NCBI RefSeq assembly: GCF_027409185.1
Contig: NC_084466.1
Span: 73,576,501 to 73,640,500, forward strand
Length of the DNA stretch: 64,000 nt
Origin: Cynocephalus volans
Lineage: Eukaryota > Chordata > Mammalia > Dermoptera > Cynocephalidae
Reading direction: 5' to 3'
The notes below the pieces were generated by a model that saw nothing but the letters and a program-made list of their open reading frames with translations, made no database searches and had not been told where the DNA came from. This document shows, piece by piece, positions 45,268 to 57,052 of the stretch. The stretch's first letter is position 1. The number at the start of each line of letters is the position of its first letter. Made by a program: the position numbers and the translations under genes.

Positions 45268-47917
45268 TAGAAATGAAAAAGGGGATATTACAACTGATTC
45301 ATCTGAAATACAAGGAATCATTCAAGACTACTATAAACAACTATACACCAACAAATTTCAAAATCTGGAGGAAATGGATAAATTTCTGGACACACACAAG
45401 CTCCCAAAACTGAACCATGAAGACGTAGAAAATTTGAACAGACCAATAACAATAAAGGAGATTGAAGCTGTTATCAGAAGGCTCCCAACAAAGAAAAGCC
45501 CAGGACCAGATGCATTCACAGCAGAATTTTACCAAACATTCAAAGAGGAATTGACACCGATTCTTTACAAACTATTCCAAAAGATTGAAACGCATGCAAA
45601 TCTCCCAAACTCATTCTATGAAGCAAACATCATCCTGATACCAAAACCAGGTAAAGATATAACCAAAAAAGAAAACTACAGGCCGATATCCTTGATGAAT
45701 ATAGATGCAAAAATCCTCAATAAAATACTAGCAAACAGAATACAGCAACACATACGTAAAATTATTCACCACGATCAAGTGGGATTCATCCCAGGGATGC
45801 AAGGTTGGTTCAACATACGCAAATCAATAAATGTGATACGCCATATTAATAAAGTCAAACACAAGGACCATATGATCATCTCTATAGATGCTGAAAAAGC
45901 ATTTGATAAAATTCAGCACTCATTCATGACAAAGACCCTCTATAAGTTAGGTATAGAGGGAAAGTATCTCAAAATAATTAAAGCCATATATGCCAAACCC
46001 ACTGCCAATATCATCCTGAATGGGGAAAAGCTGAAAGCTTTTCCTTTAAGAACAGGAACTAGACAAGGATGCCCACTCTCACCACTCCTATTCAACATAG
46101 TGTTGGAAGTACTAGCCAGAGCAATCAGAGAAGAGAAGGAAATAAAGGGCATCCAGATTGGAAAAGATGAAGTCAAACTGTCCCTGTTTGCAGATGACAT
46201 GATCCTATATATCGAACAGCCTAAAACCTCTACAAAAAAACTGTTGGGATTGATAAATGATTTCAGCACAGTAGCAGGATACAAAATCAACACACAAAAA
46301 TCAGTAGCATTTCTTTTCTCCAATAGTGAACATGCAGAAGGAGAAATCAAGAAAGCCTGCCCATTTACAATAGCCACCAAAAAAATAAAATACTTAGGAA
46401 TTGAGTTAACCAAGGAGGTGAAAAATCTCTATAATGAGAACTGCAAACCACTGCTGAGAGAAATTAGAGAGGAAACAAGAAGATGGAAAGATATCCCATG
46501 CTCTTGGATTGGAAGAATCAACATAGTGAAAATGTCCATACTACCCAAAGTGATATACAAATTCAATGCAATCCCCATCAAAATTCCAAAGACATTTATC
46601 TCAGAAATGGAAAAAACTACCCAGTCATTTATATGGAACAATAAAAGATCATGCATAGCCAAAGCAATGCTGAGCAAAAAAATAAAGCTGGAGGCATAAC
46701 ACTACCTGACTTTAAGCTATACTACAAAGCTATAATAACCAAAACAGTATGGTACTGGCATAAAAACAGACACACTGATCAGTGGAATACAATAGAGAAT
46801 CCAGAAATCAACCCACACACTTACTGCCATCTGATCTTTGACAAAGGCACCAAGCCTATTCACTGGGGAAGGGACTGCCTCTTCAGCAAATGGTGCTGGG
46901 ATAACTGGATATCCATATGCAGGAGAATGAAACTAGATCCATACCTCTCACTGTATACTAAAATCAACTCAAAATGGATTAAGGATTTAAATATACACCC
47001 TGGAACAATAAAACTTCTTAAAGAAAACATAGGAGAAACACTTCAGGAAATAGGACTGGGCACAGACTTCATGAATACGACCCCAAAAGCACGGGCAACC
47101 AAAGGAAAAATAAACAAATGGGATTATATGAAACTAAAAAGCTTCTGCACAGCAAAAGAAACAATTAACAGAGTTAAAAGACAACCAACAGAGTGAGAGA
47201 AAATATTTGCAAAATATACATCTGACAAAGGATTAATATCCAGAATATATAAGGAACTCAAACAACTTTACAAGAAGAAAACAAGCAACCCAATTAAAAA
47301 ATGGGCAAAAGAGCTAAGTAGGCATTTCTCTAAGGAAGATATACAAATGGCCAACAGACATATGAAAAAATGCTCAACATCACTCAGCATCCGGGAAATG
47401 CAAATCAAAACCACACTGAGATACCATCTAACCCCAGTTAGGATGGCTAAAATCCAAAAGACTCTGAACGATAAATGCTGGCGAGGTTGCGGAGAAAAAG
47501 GAACTCTCATACATTGTTGGTGGGACTGCAAAATGGTGCAGCCTCTATGGAAAATGGTATGGAGGTTCCTCAAACAATTGCAGATAGATCTACCATACAA
47601 CCCAGCTATCCCACTGTTGGGAATATACCCAGAGGAATGGAAATCATCAAGTCGAAGGTATACCTGTTCCCCAATGTTCATTGCAGCACTCTTTACAATA
47701 GCCAAGAGTTGGAACCAGCCCAAATGTCCATCATCAGATGAGTGGATACGGAAAATGTGGTACATCTACACAATGGAATACTACTCAGCTATAAAAACGA
47801 ATGAAATACTGCCATTTGCAACAACATGGATGGACCTTGAGAGAATTATATTAAGTGAAACAAGTCAGGCACAGAAAGAGAAATACCACATGTTCTCACT
47901 TATTGGTGGGAGCTAAA
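45268..47917 (+). pseudogene. L1 ORF2 (reverse transcriptase) remnant, two disabling changes
   Basis: ORF2p is the L1 endonuclease/reverse transcriptase that copies L1 RNA into chromosomal nicks. The open frame runs to the stop after KKIKLEA at 46699. RT blocks are visible: [56 protein letters not shown] and the catalytic FADD at 46187-46198. A one-base loss in the A run at about 46676-46682 shifts the frame, and the sequence continues as [17 protein letters not shown]. After RQPTE a TGG-to-TGA change gives a stop at 47194-47196. The frame then continues through MANRHMKKC and the Cys/His region [18 protein letters not shown] to the normal C-terminus ([11 protein letters not shown]). Only two lesions in about 880 codons mean a relatively young copy. 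The N-terminal endonuclease is lost by truncation. Confidence 0.95.
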
Positions 47918-47930
47918 AATTAATATATAA

Positions 47931-47972
<42 letters not shown>

Positions 47973-48046
47973 CCGGGGGGGGGGAGAAGATATAACAACC
48001 ACAATTACTTGAAGTTGATAGGACAAGCAAACAGAAAGGACATTGT

Positions 48047-48080
48047 TGGGGGTGGAGGGGGGAGGGAGAAGGGAGGGAGG
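48047..48080 (+). other. G-quadruplex-prone polypurine tract in L1 3'UTR
   Basis: Six or more closely spaced runs of three or more G with one- to three-base loops. L1 3'UTRs commonly carry such a tract; the sequence fits a strong G4 motif. Confidence 0.75.
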
Positions 48081-48151
48081 TTTTGGTGATGGGGAGCAAC
48101 AATCAGCCACAATGTATATCGACAAAATAAAATTTAAATAAATAAATAAAT

Positions 48152-48166
48152 AAAAAGAAGAGTTGT
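48152..48166. repeat. Target-site duplication, right copy (15 bp)
   Basis: Exact copy of 45125-45139 directly after the L1 tail. Confidence 0.95.
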
Positions 48167-48345
48167 GAAAAAAATGCCGAGAAAGGTATTGGAAAGGAGC
48201 AGCCACAGGAATGCCAGGGGAGTCTGGGGTCTTCCAGACAAGGGGAAGAGAGAGCTTTAGGAGAGGGTCTTCAACAGTGCGTCAGATGCTGCAGGGGGTT
48301 CAGACAAGGAAGCACGGAGATGTGGCCACCGGATTTCACCACAAA
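48167..48345 (-). mobile_element. L2 LINE, minus strand, right of nested L1
   Basis: Antisense L2 resumes where it stopped at 45124 ('tggaaaggagcagccacagg', 'ggtcttcaacagtgcgtcag', 'gatgctgcaggggg'). Confidence 0.65.
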
Positions 48346-48390
48346 AAAGTTGTTAGTTACTGTCAAAGAGCACAGCGATTTCACTCACAG

Positions 48391-48474
48391 GTGTGTGTGT
48401 GTGTGTGTGTGTGAGTGTGTGTGTGTGTGTGTGTCAGTCACAGGTGTGTGTGAGTGTGTGTGTGTGTGTGTGTA
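48391..48474. repeat. (GT)n microsatellite
   Basis: Three GT tracts interrupted by GAGT and a repeated CAGTCACAG / TCACAGG-like spacer. It looks like a tandem duplication of the tract with its flank. Confidence 0.95.
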
Positions 48475-49901
48475 GAAACCAGACTGCAGTAGGTCAAGGA
48501 GTAAATGAAGGCTGAGACTGAGGAAGGGAAGGCAACTCATTCAAAAAGTCTAGGTGACAAGGGAAGGAAAGATTGATGGCTGAGGTCCCCACTGCTGCTT
48601 TGCACAGGTGGCATTGGCTCACACAAGTGCCCTCCTGATGACCTGTGTTTATGGCCCAGATGATTTCCTTCCCTGACTGCTCTCCTGTTCCTGGCGATCC
48701 TGGTCTCCTCCCACTTCCTGAGCCATGTTCCCAAGCTCTTGACATCCTTCCTACTTGCTCTCCCTCACCCAGCTTAAGTCAGGACCACAGAGGCCCAGAA
48801 GAAAAAAAAAAGAGTGTGTTACAAGGAAATGAACACCTTTAAAAATGCTTCTCATCCACAATGACATTCCTTGACTAAGTTATCATGTCAAGTTTGAGAT
48901 ACTGAATGTGGCATTCATATAGGAAGAGAGTGGTGTTGAGACCAGAGTGAAATACTCCTACATAATTTAGTTATATTTTGGAACAGAGGTAGTACTAAGA
49001 GTAAGAAAAAGCCATTCCATCACCAAAGCAAATATGATCATTCTAAGTGCTTTTTAAAAATTTGTATTAGAGAGCTCTGTTACAAATGATTACAACATAC
49101 ATGTTGATTTCATAAACGAATTTCTTCCTTCAGTACTTTCTCATGGCAATAAAGTTGAAAATCAAATCCTACAGAGAAACTTTTGTAGATTGAAGTACAA
49201 ATGTCTCCAGGACTTTGGCTTTGCTGGGATTACCAGTCAAGAGAGTTTTGAGTAGCCCAGGGTGCAGAAGAACAAGCCAGCAGGTGTTGGTGACTCTAAA
49301 CACAGGATCGAGGCTTCAGACGAATCCCTAAGTGAGAGGGCTGCTTGTTCCTGGGAGAAGTTGAAAAGACAAGTGGAAACCCTAGAGAAAAGGAAACTTT
49401 GGGGTAAGAGTAGCATCAGAAGGAAGGGGTAGAGAGGGTATAGTGGTACAAATTATTCTCACAAGTTGGAGAGAGCCCAAACCAGGAGGCAGCAAAATCT
49501 CTAGACAGGAAAAAGAATTCAAGCAGAACTGTAGATTTTATTCAGCCTTATAAATAGTGTAGGATAAATTTTCCGCAGGGTCACTGAAGTAGAGAGCACA
49601 ACAATCTTGAAATACTTTGATATTTACATGGAACAGCTGATTGAGAGCTGCAGTAGCACAGTCAGAAGGAGGTTTAAAGCATCAAAGAAGCCAAGTTCAC
49701 TGAACCAAGTATGATCTTTCTCCGTGCTCAGCAATTTGCTGTGTTCTTTGTCTTATTACCACTTTCCTCATGTCCTCATGAACATTACCATGGCATTTGG
49801 TATGCATGCTTTATCAAACTACTACTCAATTTAAAAACTCAGTGACCCAGCAGTGGTTTCCACATCTTCAGGTCTGACTTCATTCCATTCACTTTGCTAA
49901 G
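48475..49901. other. Unassigned non-coding sequence
   Basis: No gene or repeat that I recognise; there is an A run at about 48803-48812. Confidence 0.45.
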
Positions 49902-50113
49902 CAAAATAATATTTTCTTTTTGTTTATTTTATTTTATTTTTCTGACCGGTAAGGGGATCGCAACCCTCGGCATGGTGTGGTTTGCACCACGCTCAGCCAG
50001 TGAGTGCACCGGCCATCCCTATACAGGATCTGAACCTGTGGCCTCGGCGCTACCAGCACTGCACTCTCCCAAGTGAGCCACAGGGCCGGGCCAGCCTCAA
50101 AATAATATTTTCT
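49902..50113 (-). mobile_element. Dimeric tRNA-Ile-derived SINE (CYN-like) with 16-bp duplications
   Basis: CAAAATAATATTTTCT at 49902-49917 is repeated at 50098-50113. The minus-strand body (50097 to 49918) starts GGCCCGGCCCTGTGGCTCAC, has a B box (GGTTCAGATCC), then a second tRNA-like unit ('ggccggtgcactcactggct', 'gggttgcgatccccttaccg') and a short T-rich end on the plus strand (the A-rich tail). The two tandem tRNA-like units are the defining feature. It is slightly more diverged than the copy at 33.1 kb. Confidence 0.9.
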
Positions 50114-50929
50114 ATAGCTGCCATGGTACAATAGGCACATTGGAAAGATCCTTAGAGGGCCTTTGATTCAAGTCATTTCCATGAACTTTTTAGACTATGC
50201 TGGTGAAACTTTTGTGAATCAGTTCTCCTTACAGGCTTCAGGATTCAAATGCTGTCCTCCTTCTGGGAGTAGAGGTAATTTGTTCCTGCATGGTTGGTCT
50301 GTCTTTTACTCGCTCATTCATTCTACAAACATTATGAAGCCATTGTTATGTGCCAAGAACTGAAAAAACAAGACTTTAAAAGTTTGCAAAGCACTTTTGT
50401 GTATACAGTATTATTACTTCTACTTTAATATAAACTTGTGAAACATACGACCCTGTCATTCCCCTGCGTGTGAGGATTCGGCAGCAATCCCCGGCCACAG
50501 GATACTGCCCAAACTTAATGTGGCATAAAAGGCCTGCTGGTTGAAGTCCTGGCTGGCTGAGACCTGGCTAATCCACCCTCCCACCACTCCCCGGAAGAGC
50601 CTTAACTAGCCATTTTGTCATCCTGGGGTCATCAGCTGGAAGTGCAACCCTCAGATGATCAGAGATGGAGGCACATAGGGTGACATGAAGAGCAGGTGCA
50701 GCCTACTCATGCAGGGCCACTTGTCCTTGATCCTGGATTTCCAGTTCTTCCTTCCTACCTGGTCAAAGTGCTGCATAGAGTATTTAACAACAAGCTCTGA
50801 GATGCTGTCCAGACACCAGGACACTGGGAATTAAGATGTTGCACTGGAAATGGAAGATTGAGGCACTTTAAAGATGGTTCTGTGCTGATTTTCCTTTCTG
50901 CTCCTGCATTATGTGCTAAGAATACGGAA
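50114..50929. other. Unassigned non-coding sequence
   Basis: No gene. About 50480-50760 might be old L2 but I cannot align it firmly. Confidence 0.4.
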
Positions 50930-51115
50930 TGGCCAGTAATTCCTTGCACATACTAAACCCTCTCAGCCTCCATGCCTTCATACTTGTTATTGCTACAGGA
51001 ATGCCTTCTTTGGCACACATCACATGGCCAGCAGCTGGCTCAAGCATCCTTACCTTGGGAACAGGCTTCTTCCTCTGTGTGTCTGCTTTACCTTATACTT
51101 ACCTCCAGTAGAGGG
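50930..51115 (+). mobile_element. Probable L2 fragment, plus strand
   Basis: 'tccttgcacatactaaaccc' and 'acaggaatgccttctttggc' follow sense L2. Likely the upstream part of the L2 at 51520. Confidence 0.55.
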
Positions 51116-51519
51116 AATTTTACAGCTATTAGGTTCTAACAGCAGTTTATTCCTACTTCTAGCCATTTAGCTGAGGCTGAGTTGGCAGGACACTAAAGTG
51201 TGCAATTTTTTTAATTAGGTGAAAAAAAAGATCAAAACTTCTGGATTTGGAATTGCCCATATAGACCACATCAGTGGATGGAAGACAGAGCAATGACATG
51301 TCAATTCAATGAATGAGGAACCATTTTTTCTGTTCTGTTTTTTTTGTTGTTGTTGTTGTTTTTAGGTAAGTCTGTAAAATCTGTGCTTTGATTTGTGGTT
51401 TTACGTTGGCTTACACCAAGTGATTGAAATAATGGAGGCCCAACAACCATTTTCCTACTCTACTCTTCAGAAGATCATCCTTTGGGGGTGGGAAGGGTGG
51501 AAGAGCTAAAAGATTTTTG

Positions 51520-51793
51520 CAATTCAAATAGCATCTTCTCAGAAAAGTCTCCCTTTCCACCCCGTCTAAACTTTCAACCACATTCAACTCTTACTATGCC
51601 CTTTCCCTGCTTTATTTTTTTCCTATGCACTTATAATTATCTTATGTATTATATATTTTACTTATTAATTATTGTCTGTTTCTTCTGCTAGAATGTAGAC
51701 TTCTTAGAGGATTTTTGTCTGTTTTGTTTAGCAAGAGCAAAGAACAATACCTAGCATAAAGTAGGTGCTCAATAAATATTTACTAAATGAATG
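51520..51793 (+). mobile_element. L2 3' end, plus strand
   Basis: Well-preserved sense L2 3' end: 'ccctttccctgctttatttt', 'gctagaatgtagacttctta', 'gtaggtgctcaataaatatt' and a terminus 'aaatgaatgaac'. Confidence 0.9.
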
Positions 51794-52249
51794 AACACAT
51801 CTTCATTCAATCAGAGATGAATCTGCCCCAAGAAGGGGCTCCCGGTGCCTCTGGTGCATGTGTGTTCTCGTGCTCCCCAGGCTTCCTGTGGAACTACAAC
51901 ATCTTTGTTTCCACACTCCAGAGCCAGGGCCCTTGCTCAGTGTTGCATAGCATTGGCCTTGGGCATGTCAATGAGTAAGGAGGCTGTGTGGGACCTGTGC
52001 TCATATTTAGGTGAGAAAACGTTAGCCTAATGCTCTTTTCTCCATCTTTATCAAGTATATGTTCACACTTGCCTGGGATCTATTACAAAGTTTCATATGC
52101 ATTTATGTATTATTGCTCAACCTACCTTTGTGAGTAAACATTTTCCCAAACACATGTACTAAAAAATGACTATTTTTGAATGAAAGGAAAGGGAGGAGGG
52201 AAGCCTGGTAGGTAAGTTGCAGAACTCAGAGCCTGATTTTTTGAGTTGG

Positions 52250-52430
52250 AGGCTTAATTCTACCACTATCGAGCTTTGTGAACTTCCTCAGTTTTCTCAT
52301 GTATAAAATGGGAATAATAATAGTACCCACCTCATGGGTGTTAGAGATGAATACGTAAAGTGTTTAAAAGAGTGCTGTCACATGGTAATGACTATATAAG
52401 TGCTAACAATTGATATTTATTATTATTCCT
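52250..52430 (-). mobile_element. MIR SINE, minus strand
   Basis: 'tcctcagttttctcatgtat', 'aaaatgggaataataatagt' and 'ctcatgggtgttagagatga' are antisense MIR. Confidence 0.85.
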
Positions 52431-53443
52431 GCTTAAATGATCATTTGAGCTAAACCAGTTTGCTTTTATTACCAGTACTAAGCATGTTTAGATACTTTGA
52501 ACACTATTACAACTGGTATTTTATTAAACGAATCCAGCATGTTATCAATCAGAATTCCTTCTGAACTGCCATTTATGCATCTAGAGCAAAAATAACATTT
52601 ATGGTAATAAGTCTGGGGCACTGAGAGATCTTGAATTAGTTTCTGAATCATCAGTTACTATAGCTTTGGGATTGAGTGGATTATATTCTAAAGAAACTAT
52701 ATATTTCTTTTTTTGAAATTTGGTAATCCATGAATAGCAATATGCAAAAATCCTTCAAGAAATTTACATTCTTGAATGCTAGGGATAAGTAGTGGGACAA
52801 CTACTCTAAATATAAGGAAATAAGGCCAGTCTGGAAATCAGTGATTTGCTATGCAACTGAGCTGCAAGTACAGAGGTGCTGGTGAATTGGGACAACTCTG
52901 GGTAATTTGGGCAAGTATGCAAAGGCCACGATGTTGCCTGACTTCTCCAGGTACTATCTCATCCCAATCTGACTTTCTTAGGATCATTTCAAGCTTGTAA
53001 CTGCAGACACCTCGGGCACATCATTACACTTCATAACCCACAGGGTGCACTCCAGCTGATGTGTTCTTGGTCTGTTTCTCCACCATTATTGCTGGCATTA
53101 TGACACATGACTCTGTCCTCAACACCCGCCATCCTTGGGAAGGGGATAGGCTGAAATAATCAGAGAGAGCTGTTGGGGGGAAATAGCTTCAGTTGGTTTC
53201 TCCCCATGAGTCCTTGCTGAGGCCATGGGGAGACTCAGCTGTGGGGAGAAGGAAAAGCCAGATGAGAATGGAGCCATAAGGGCTAAATAAATGAGAGGTG
53301 TGGTTAGGTGGGTGAAGAAAGGAAGAACGTAGGAGGATTAGATGCTTGAAGGCAGAGAAAGTAGGTGGTAGGCGGAAACGATGGGAAAATTTTAACCTTC
53401 TGAAGCCAAAGGTTCTAAATGATGTTTGCTTGACATTTTCTTA
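52431..53443. other. Unassigned non-coding sequence
   Basis: No gene or repeat that I recognise. Confidence 0.45.
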
Positions 53444-53796
53444 TACAGTTGACACTTGAACAACACAGGTTTGAACTTCTCGGTCCACTTACACATGGAT
53501 TATTTTCAATAAATATTATATAGTACTGCAAATGTATTTTCTCTTCCCCATGATTTCCTTAATAACATATTATTTTCTCTAGCTTATTTAAATGTAAGAA
53601 TATAGAATATAATACAAATAACATACAGAGTGTATGTTAATCAACTGTTTATGTTATTGGTAAGGCTTCCGGTCAACAGTAAGCTATTAGCAGTTAAGTT
53701 CTGGGGGAGTCGAAGGTTATATGCAGATTTACGACAGCAGCAGGGGGCAGGGCAGGTGATATTCCTGTCTTCTGTGTTGTTCAAGGGTCAACTATA
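53444..53796. mobile_element. Tigger-type (pogo/Tc1-mariner) MITE with TIRs and TA duplication
   Basis: Left terminus CAGTTGACACTTGAACAACA (53446) and right terminus 'tgttgttcaagggtcaact' (to 53794) are inverted copies. A TA lies directly outside each end (53444-53445 and 53795-53796), as pogo-type transposases produce. Internal length is about 349 bp without any transposase ORF. The ends match those of the human Tigger family. Confidence 0.88.
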
Positions 53797-54015
53797 TAAT
53801 ATTACTTACCATGTATTAAGCAATGAGGGGTTAGACAATTTACATACAATTTCTTACGTAATCCTCACAGCATTGTAAGGAAGTTATTCTCTTCATGTTA
53901 CCAAGATCTGGAGTCTCAGAAAGGTTGCCTAAGGTCATAGAGGTAACATTTAGGGCTTAGGGATGTGAACAAAGATCTGTCTGAATTCAAACCCTGCGTT
54001 CTATGGCATGTCATG
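53797..54015 (+). mobile_element. MIR SINE, plus strand
   Basis: MIR order: 'acttaccatgtattaagcaa', 'cgtaatcctcacagcattgt', 'ctcagaaaggttgcctaagg', 'gaattcaaaccctgcgttct'. The Tigger MITE abuts its 5' end. Confidence 0.85.
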
Positions 54016-54559
54016 TTAGTTAAACAGAGCAGGTAACCGAAAAGAAACTACCTCCAAATATCAACTGTTCACAAGAGAATGAAATCACAGGATTGGGCCA
54101 TACAGTGAATAAAGAATGATAGCTTTAGGGGGAATAAAATTTTCAAAGGAGCAAAAATTTTAAATGCTTCAGTTTTACTGCAGTATTAGAGTTTCACTGC
54201 AACATTAGTCATATATCATGTTAAAAATACTGGAGAAAGATTTACATAGACTGAAAATGATTGAAAGACTTTAAACAAGGGACAAATAGGGACAATTTAG
54301 GTGAGGAGAGGAGAATCTGAGAAGGGGGGTGTGTGTGTGAGGTGGGGGGAGGGAAGGGAGGTGAGCGTGTGGTGGGAACAGGTGGAGGAAGGAGGGGCCC
54401 CACGGAGACACTCATTCTTAGCTGAGACCGTTTCCATGGCTAAAAGATGAACAGATATTTGTAGCCAGAGGAACAAGTCTCTGCCCACTCCCATACCCCA
54501 CCCAGGGTGGATCTGAATAGGACTTTTTGTCCATGTCTGGTCTACAGTAATCTTTCTTA
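54016..54559. other. Unassigned; G-rich patch
   Basis: No gene. 54325-54362 is a G/GT-rich stretch capable of forming a G-quadruplex. Confidence 0.45.
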
Positions 54560-55050
54560 AACATAAATTCAATTATATAACTTCTCTGCTTAAAATCCTT
54601 CAATGGATTCCTGTTGTGCTCAGAATAAAATCCAAACTCCTACCAGCCCCTCCCTAACCTGCCCCTGCCCACCTCTCTAACCTCATGCGCTGTGCCCCGG
54701 CACTCTGACTCTTCTGCTCTTATGCACCAAGCCCAGTTCTGCCTTTTATACTCTAGGCCCTTTGCAGAGAATACTTACATATTCCAAACATCCTTCAAAT
54801 ACTTATATACAATCTCATCAAAAAGGCCCTCCCTGACCTGCATATTGTAAATGATGTCCTGTTGTCTATCATTTCACAATTTTATTCTCTTTGTATTGCT
54901 AATTGCAATTATGCATATGGTTTGTTCATTTGCTTTTGTGAGTATCTTCTTCACTAGATTATAAGCTCCATGAGGGCAAGAACTACATCTGTTTGCTCTT
55001 TCTATTATCAAAGGATGTATTCATCTATTTAATAAATGCCTGTTGGTAAT
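54560..55050 (+). mobile_element. L2 3' region, plus strand
   Basis: Long, clear sense L2: 'cttcaatggattcctgttgt', 'gaataaaatccaaactccta', 'aaaggccctccctgacctgc', 'gattataagctccatgaggg', 'taataaatgcctgttggtaa'. Confidence 0.9.
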
Positions 55051-57052
55051 TATGTCCCCCTACAGTGTTTGGGGTGGCCAACACCCTTCCTCAGTATAGA
55101 CCCAATCCAAGCTAAAGGAAAGCTGCACTCGCCATGGTTTTATGAAGCCTCTGGATAGTCAGACATGACTATGGGGTTAGTGGGCTCTGGTGTAGTAGAA
55201 GCGCCATTACTAGGAGTTGTCTCTCATGCGGTGGTGGGTGCTTAGGCATGGTTTTGAAGTGGAAGGGTGAACGAGGGGAACAAGCGTGCTCTGCTCGCCA
55301 TTGAAGGCAAGGTTAAATGCAGGTAAATGGACTTTGACAACTGAGGTGCTGTCTTTGAACATTGAGAATTACTGTTTATTCTTGGAGGTGTAAGTGTATG
55401 GAAGAGGGTGTATGTTTGTGAGTTTCTGTGTGTATGTGTGTGTATATGTGTGTGTGTGTGTGCATGCAAAGACACATGTTTGATTATAAGAGTCACTTGC
55501 TGGATAACTGGGAAGCAAGAGCAGCACAAGTGTCCTCTCACTGATGGAGAGATGCAGGAGAAAGCTGGCCCAGGAGGCCCGAGCTTCCCCTGGATTACCC
55601 GTACCCACCACATGCGCCCGTACCCACCACATGCACCTGTACCCACTGCATCCTCCATGCACAGCCTAGGAGTGTTCTCTCCTGAAGAACTCAGCCCCTC
55701 TGAATGTTAGGTCCTGTGTGTTGGACTGATGGAGATGGATCCTGGGGGACTTTCCAGTGGAGACTGGGAGAGTGAGCTCTGGCATTTGTTTGCAGTGAGA
55801 GCCTCTTTTGGAGGGGATGGCAGACCTCAAGGCAGGTCAGCAAGTCTAGAAACTGGCTCTTCTCCTTGAAAATGTTCAATTTTCTAGTTGTGCTGTTGCT
55901 TGCCTTTGTACACAGTGTACAATGTTTCCTCTCATCTTATAAATCCTGTCCGTTACCCCCGGTCCTCTAATCTAGCCTATTACATGCGCATGAGCTTGTG
56001 AAAGTGGAGTTGTGGGGAATTAAGAGACGTGACAGGAAAGAGATGTGACATATTCTTGTCCTTCTCCCACCAAGTCCATTACAATAGCAGCAGTTTCCCA
56101 CTGAGGAGCAGGGGGTCTGGAGCTCAGGCTCCAGTGTTACCAAACCAAACGGAGTTCGTTTGTCCATGCCCAACAGAAAGCCAAACACTGAAGCACAGGT
56201 CTTTGCAGCAGAGAAAAAGGTATATTCACAAGGTGGCCAAGTGAGAAGATAGGAAATATATGTCTATCTCAAACCCATCTTGTCCATAGCAAGAAAGGAG
56301 GTATATTTATGTAGAAGCAGTTAGGGTGTTACAAGGCGTGGGGATTGCGAGTGGTTAAAAGGTTTGAGGGAGTTCCCCTGTGATCTGCACAGGCATGAGC
56401 CTTCTACATGCCTCTGCATGTTCCGAAAAATGATGGCATTAGCGGGATCTGGGGGGTGGAGATTTCAGCCTTCTGATATCAAAAATGTCACCCATCAGAC
56501 ATTTGCACTGGTTCAGTGGAGAGGTCTGTAAGCTGGACCAGCCTAGCCCAGTTTGTGTCGGGACAAGCTAACTCCAATGATCTTGAAGAACACCTTAAGC
56601 ACACAGAGGTGTCATCTTAAAAAGGAGGATAAGAAGAAACAGAAAGTTACGGAATTTTACTGAAAGAACAAGCAATTGAAACAGGGAATAAATTTTAATT
56701 GAAAAGCCTTGGTTACACCAGCAGGAGGGTAGGTCCCAGTGAGGACTGTGATCTGGGGGTGAGGGATTGCACAGCTTGGAGAAACTGCAGTTACCTGGGC
56801 AGTGGCTGGGAGGTGAGACCCTCTGTCCTCTGCAGATATATGCAAACAATGTGTGGGACCCTTCCTCTGCCACAGTGTGTCTCGAGATCATCAGCATCAC
56901 CTGGGCCCTTGTTAAAAATACCTATTCCATGGCTCGGAATGTGACCTGGAAACCTATATGTTTTCCAACTATCAAGGGGACGCTTCTCATCAAGGAAATG
57001 TGGGACTCACCACCCCAGAGGGAAGTGACTCTTGCAGGGGTGGACAGAGGCT
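55051..57052. other. Unassigned; short (GT)n and a possible MER5/MER20 scrap
   Basis: A (GT)n tract at about 55425-55463. About 56875-56965 resembles a hAT MER5/MER20 fragment ('atcagcatcacctgggccct'). The rest shows no gene; 55600-55650 carries a short imperfect tandem of 'gtacccaccacatgc' (three units). Confidence 0.45.

Larger units (their letters stand above)
45140..48151 (+). mobile_element. L1 insertion, 5'-truncated with twin-priming inversion
   Basis: A 3.0 kb L1 bounded by a perfect 15-bp duplication. 45140 to about 45267 is ORF2 sequence in inverse (minus) orientation: its reverse complement encodes [20 protein letters not shown] up to REKTQI. From about 45268 the L1 runs forward, starting [16 protein letters not shown], the sequence only a few codons downstream in ORF2. 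This is the signature of twin priming. The forward part covers the ORF2 reverse transcriptase, the C-terminus, a 3'UTR with a (CA)n (47935-47969) and a G-rich polypurine tract (48047-48080), and an AAATAAATAAATAAA tail. The endonuclease domain, ORF1 and 5'UTR are absent. Confidence 0.95.

Noticed and set aside
47347-47916. Separate 189-codon gene
   Set aside because: It is the C-terminal part of L1 ORF2, in the same frame as the part before the TGA at 47194.
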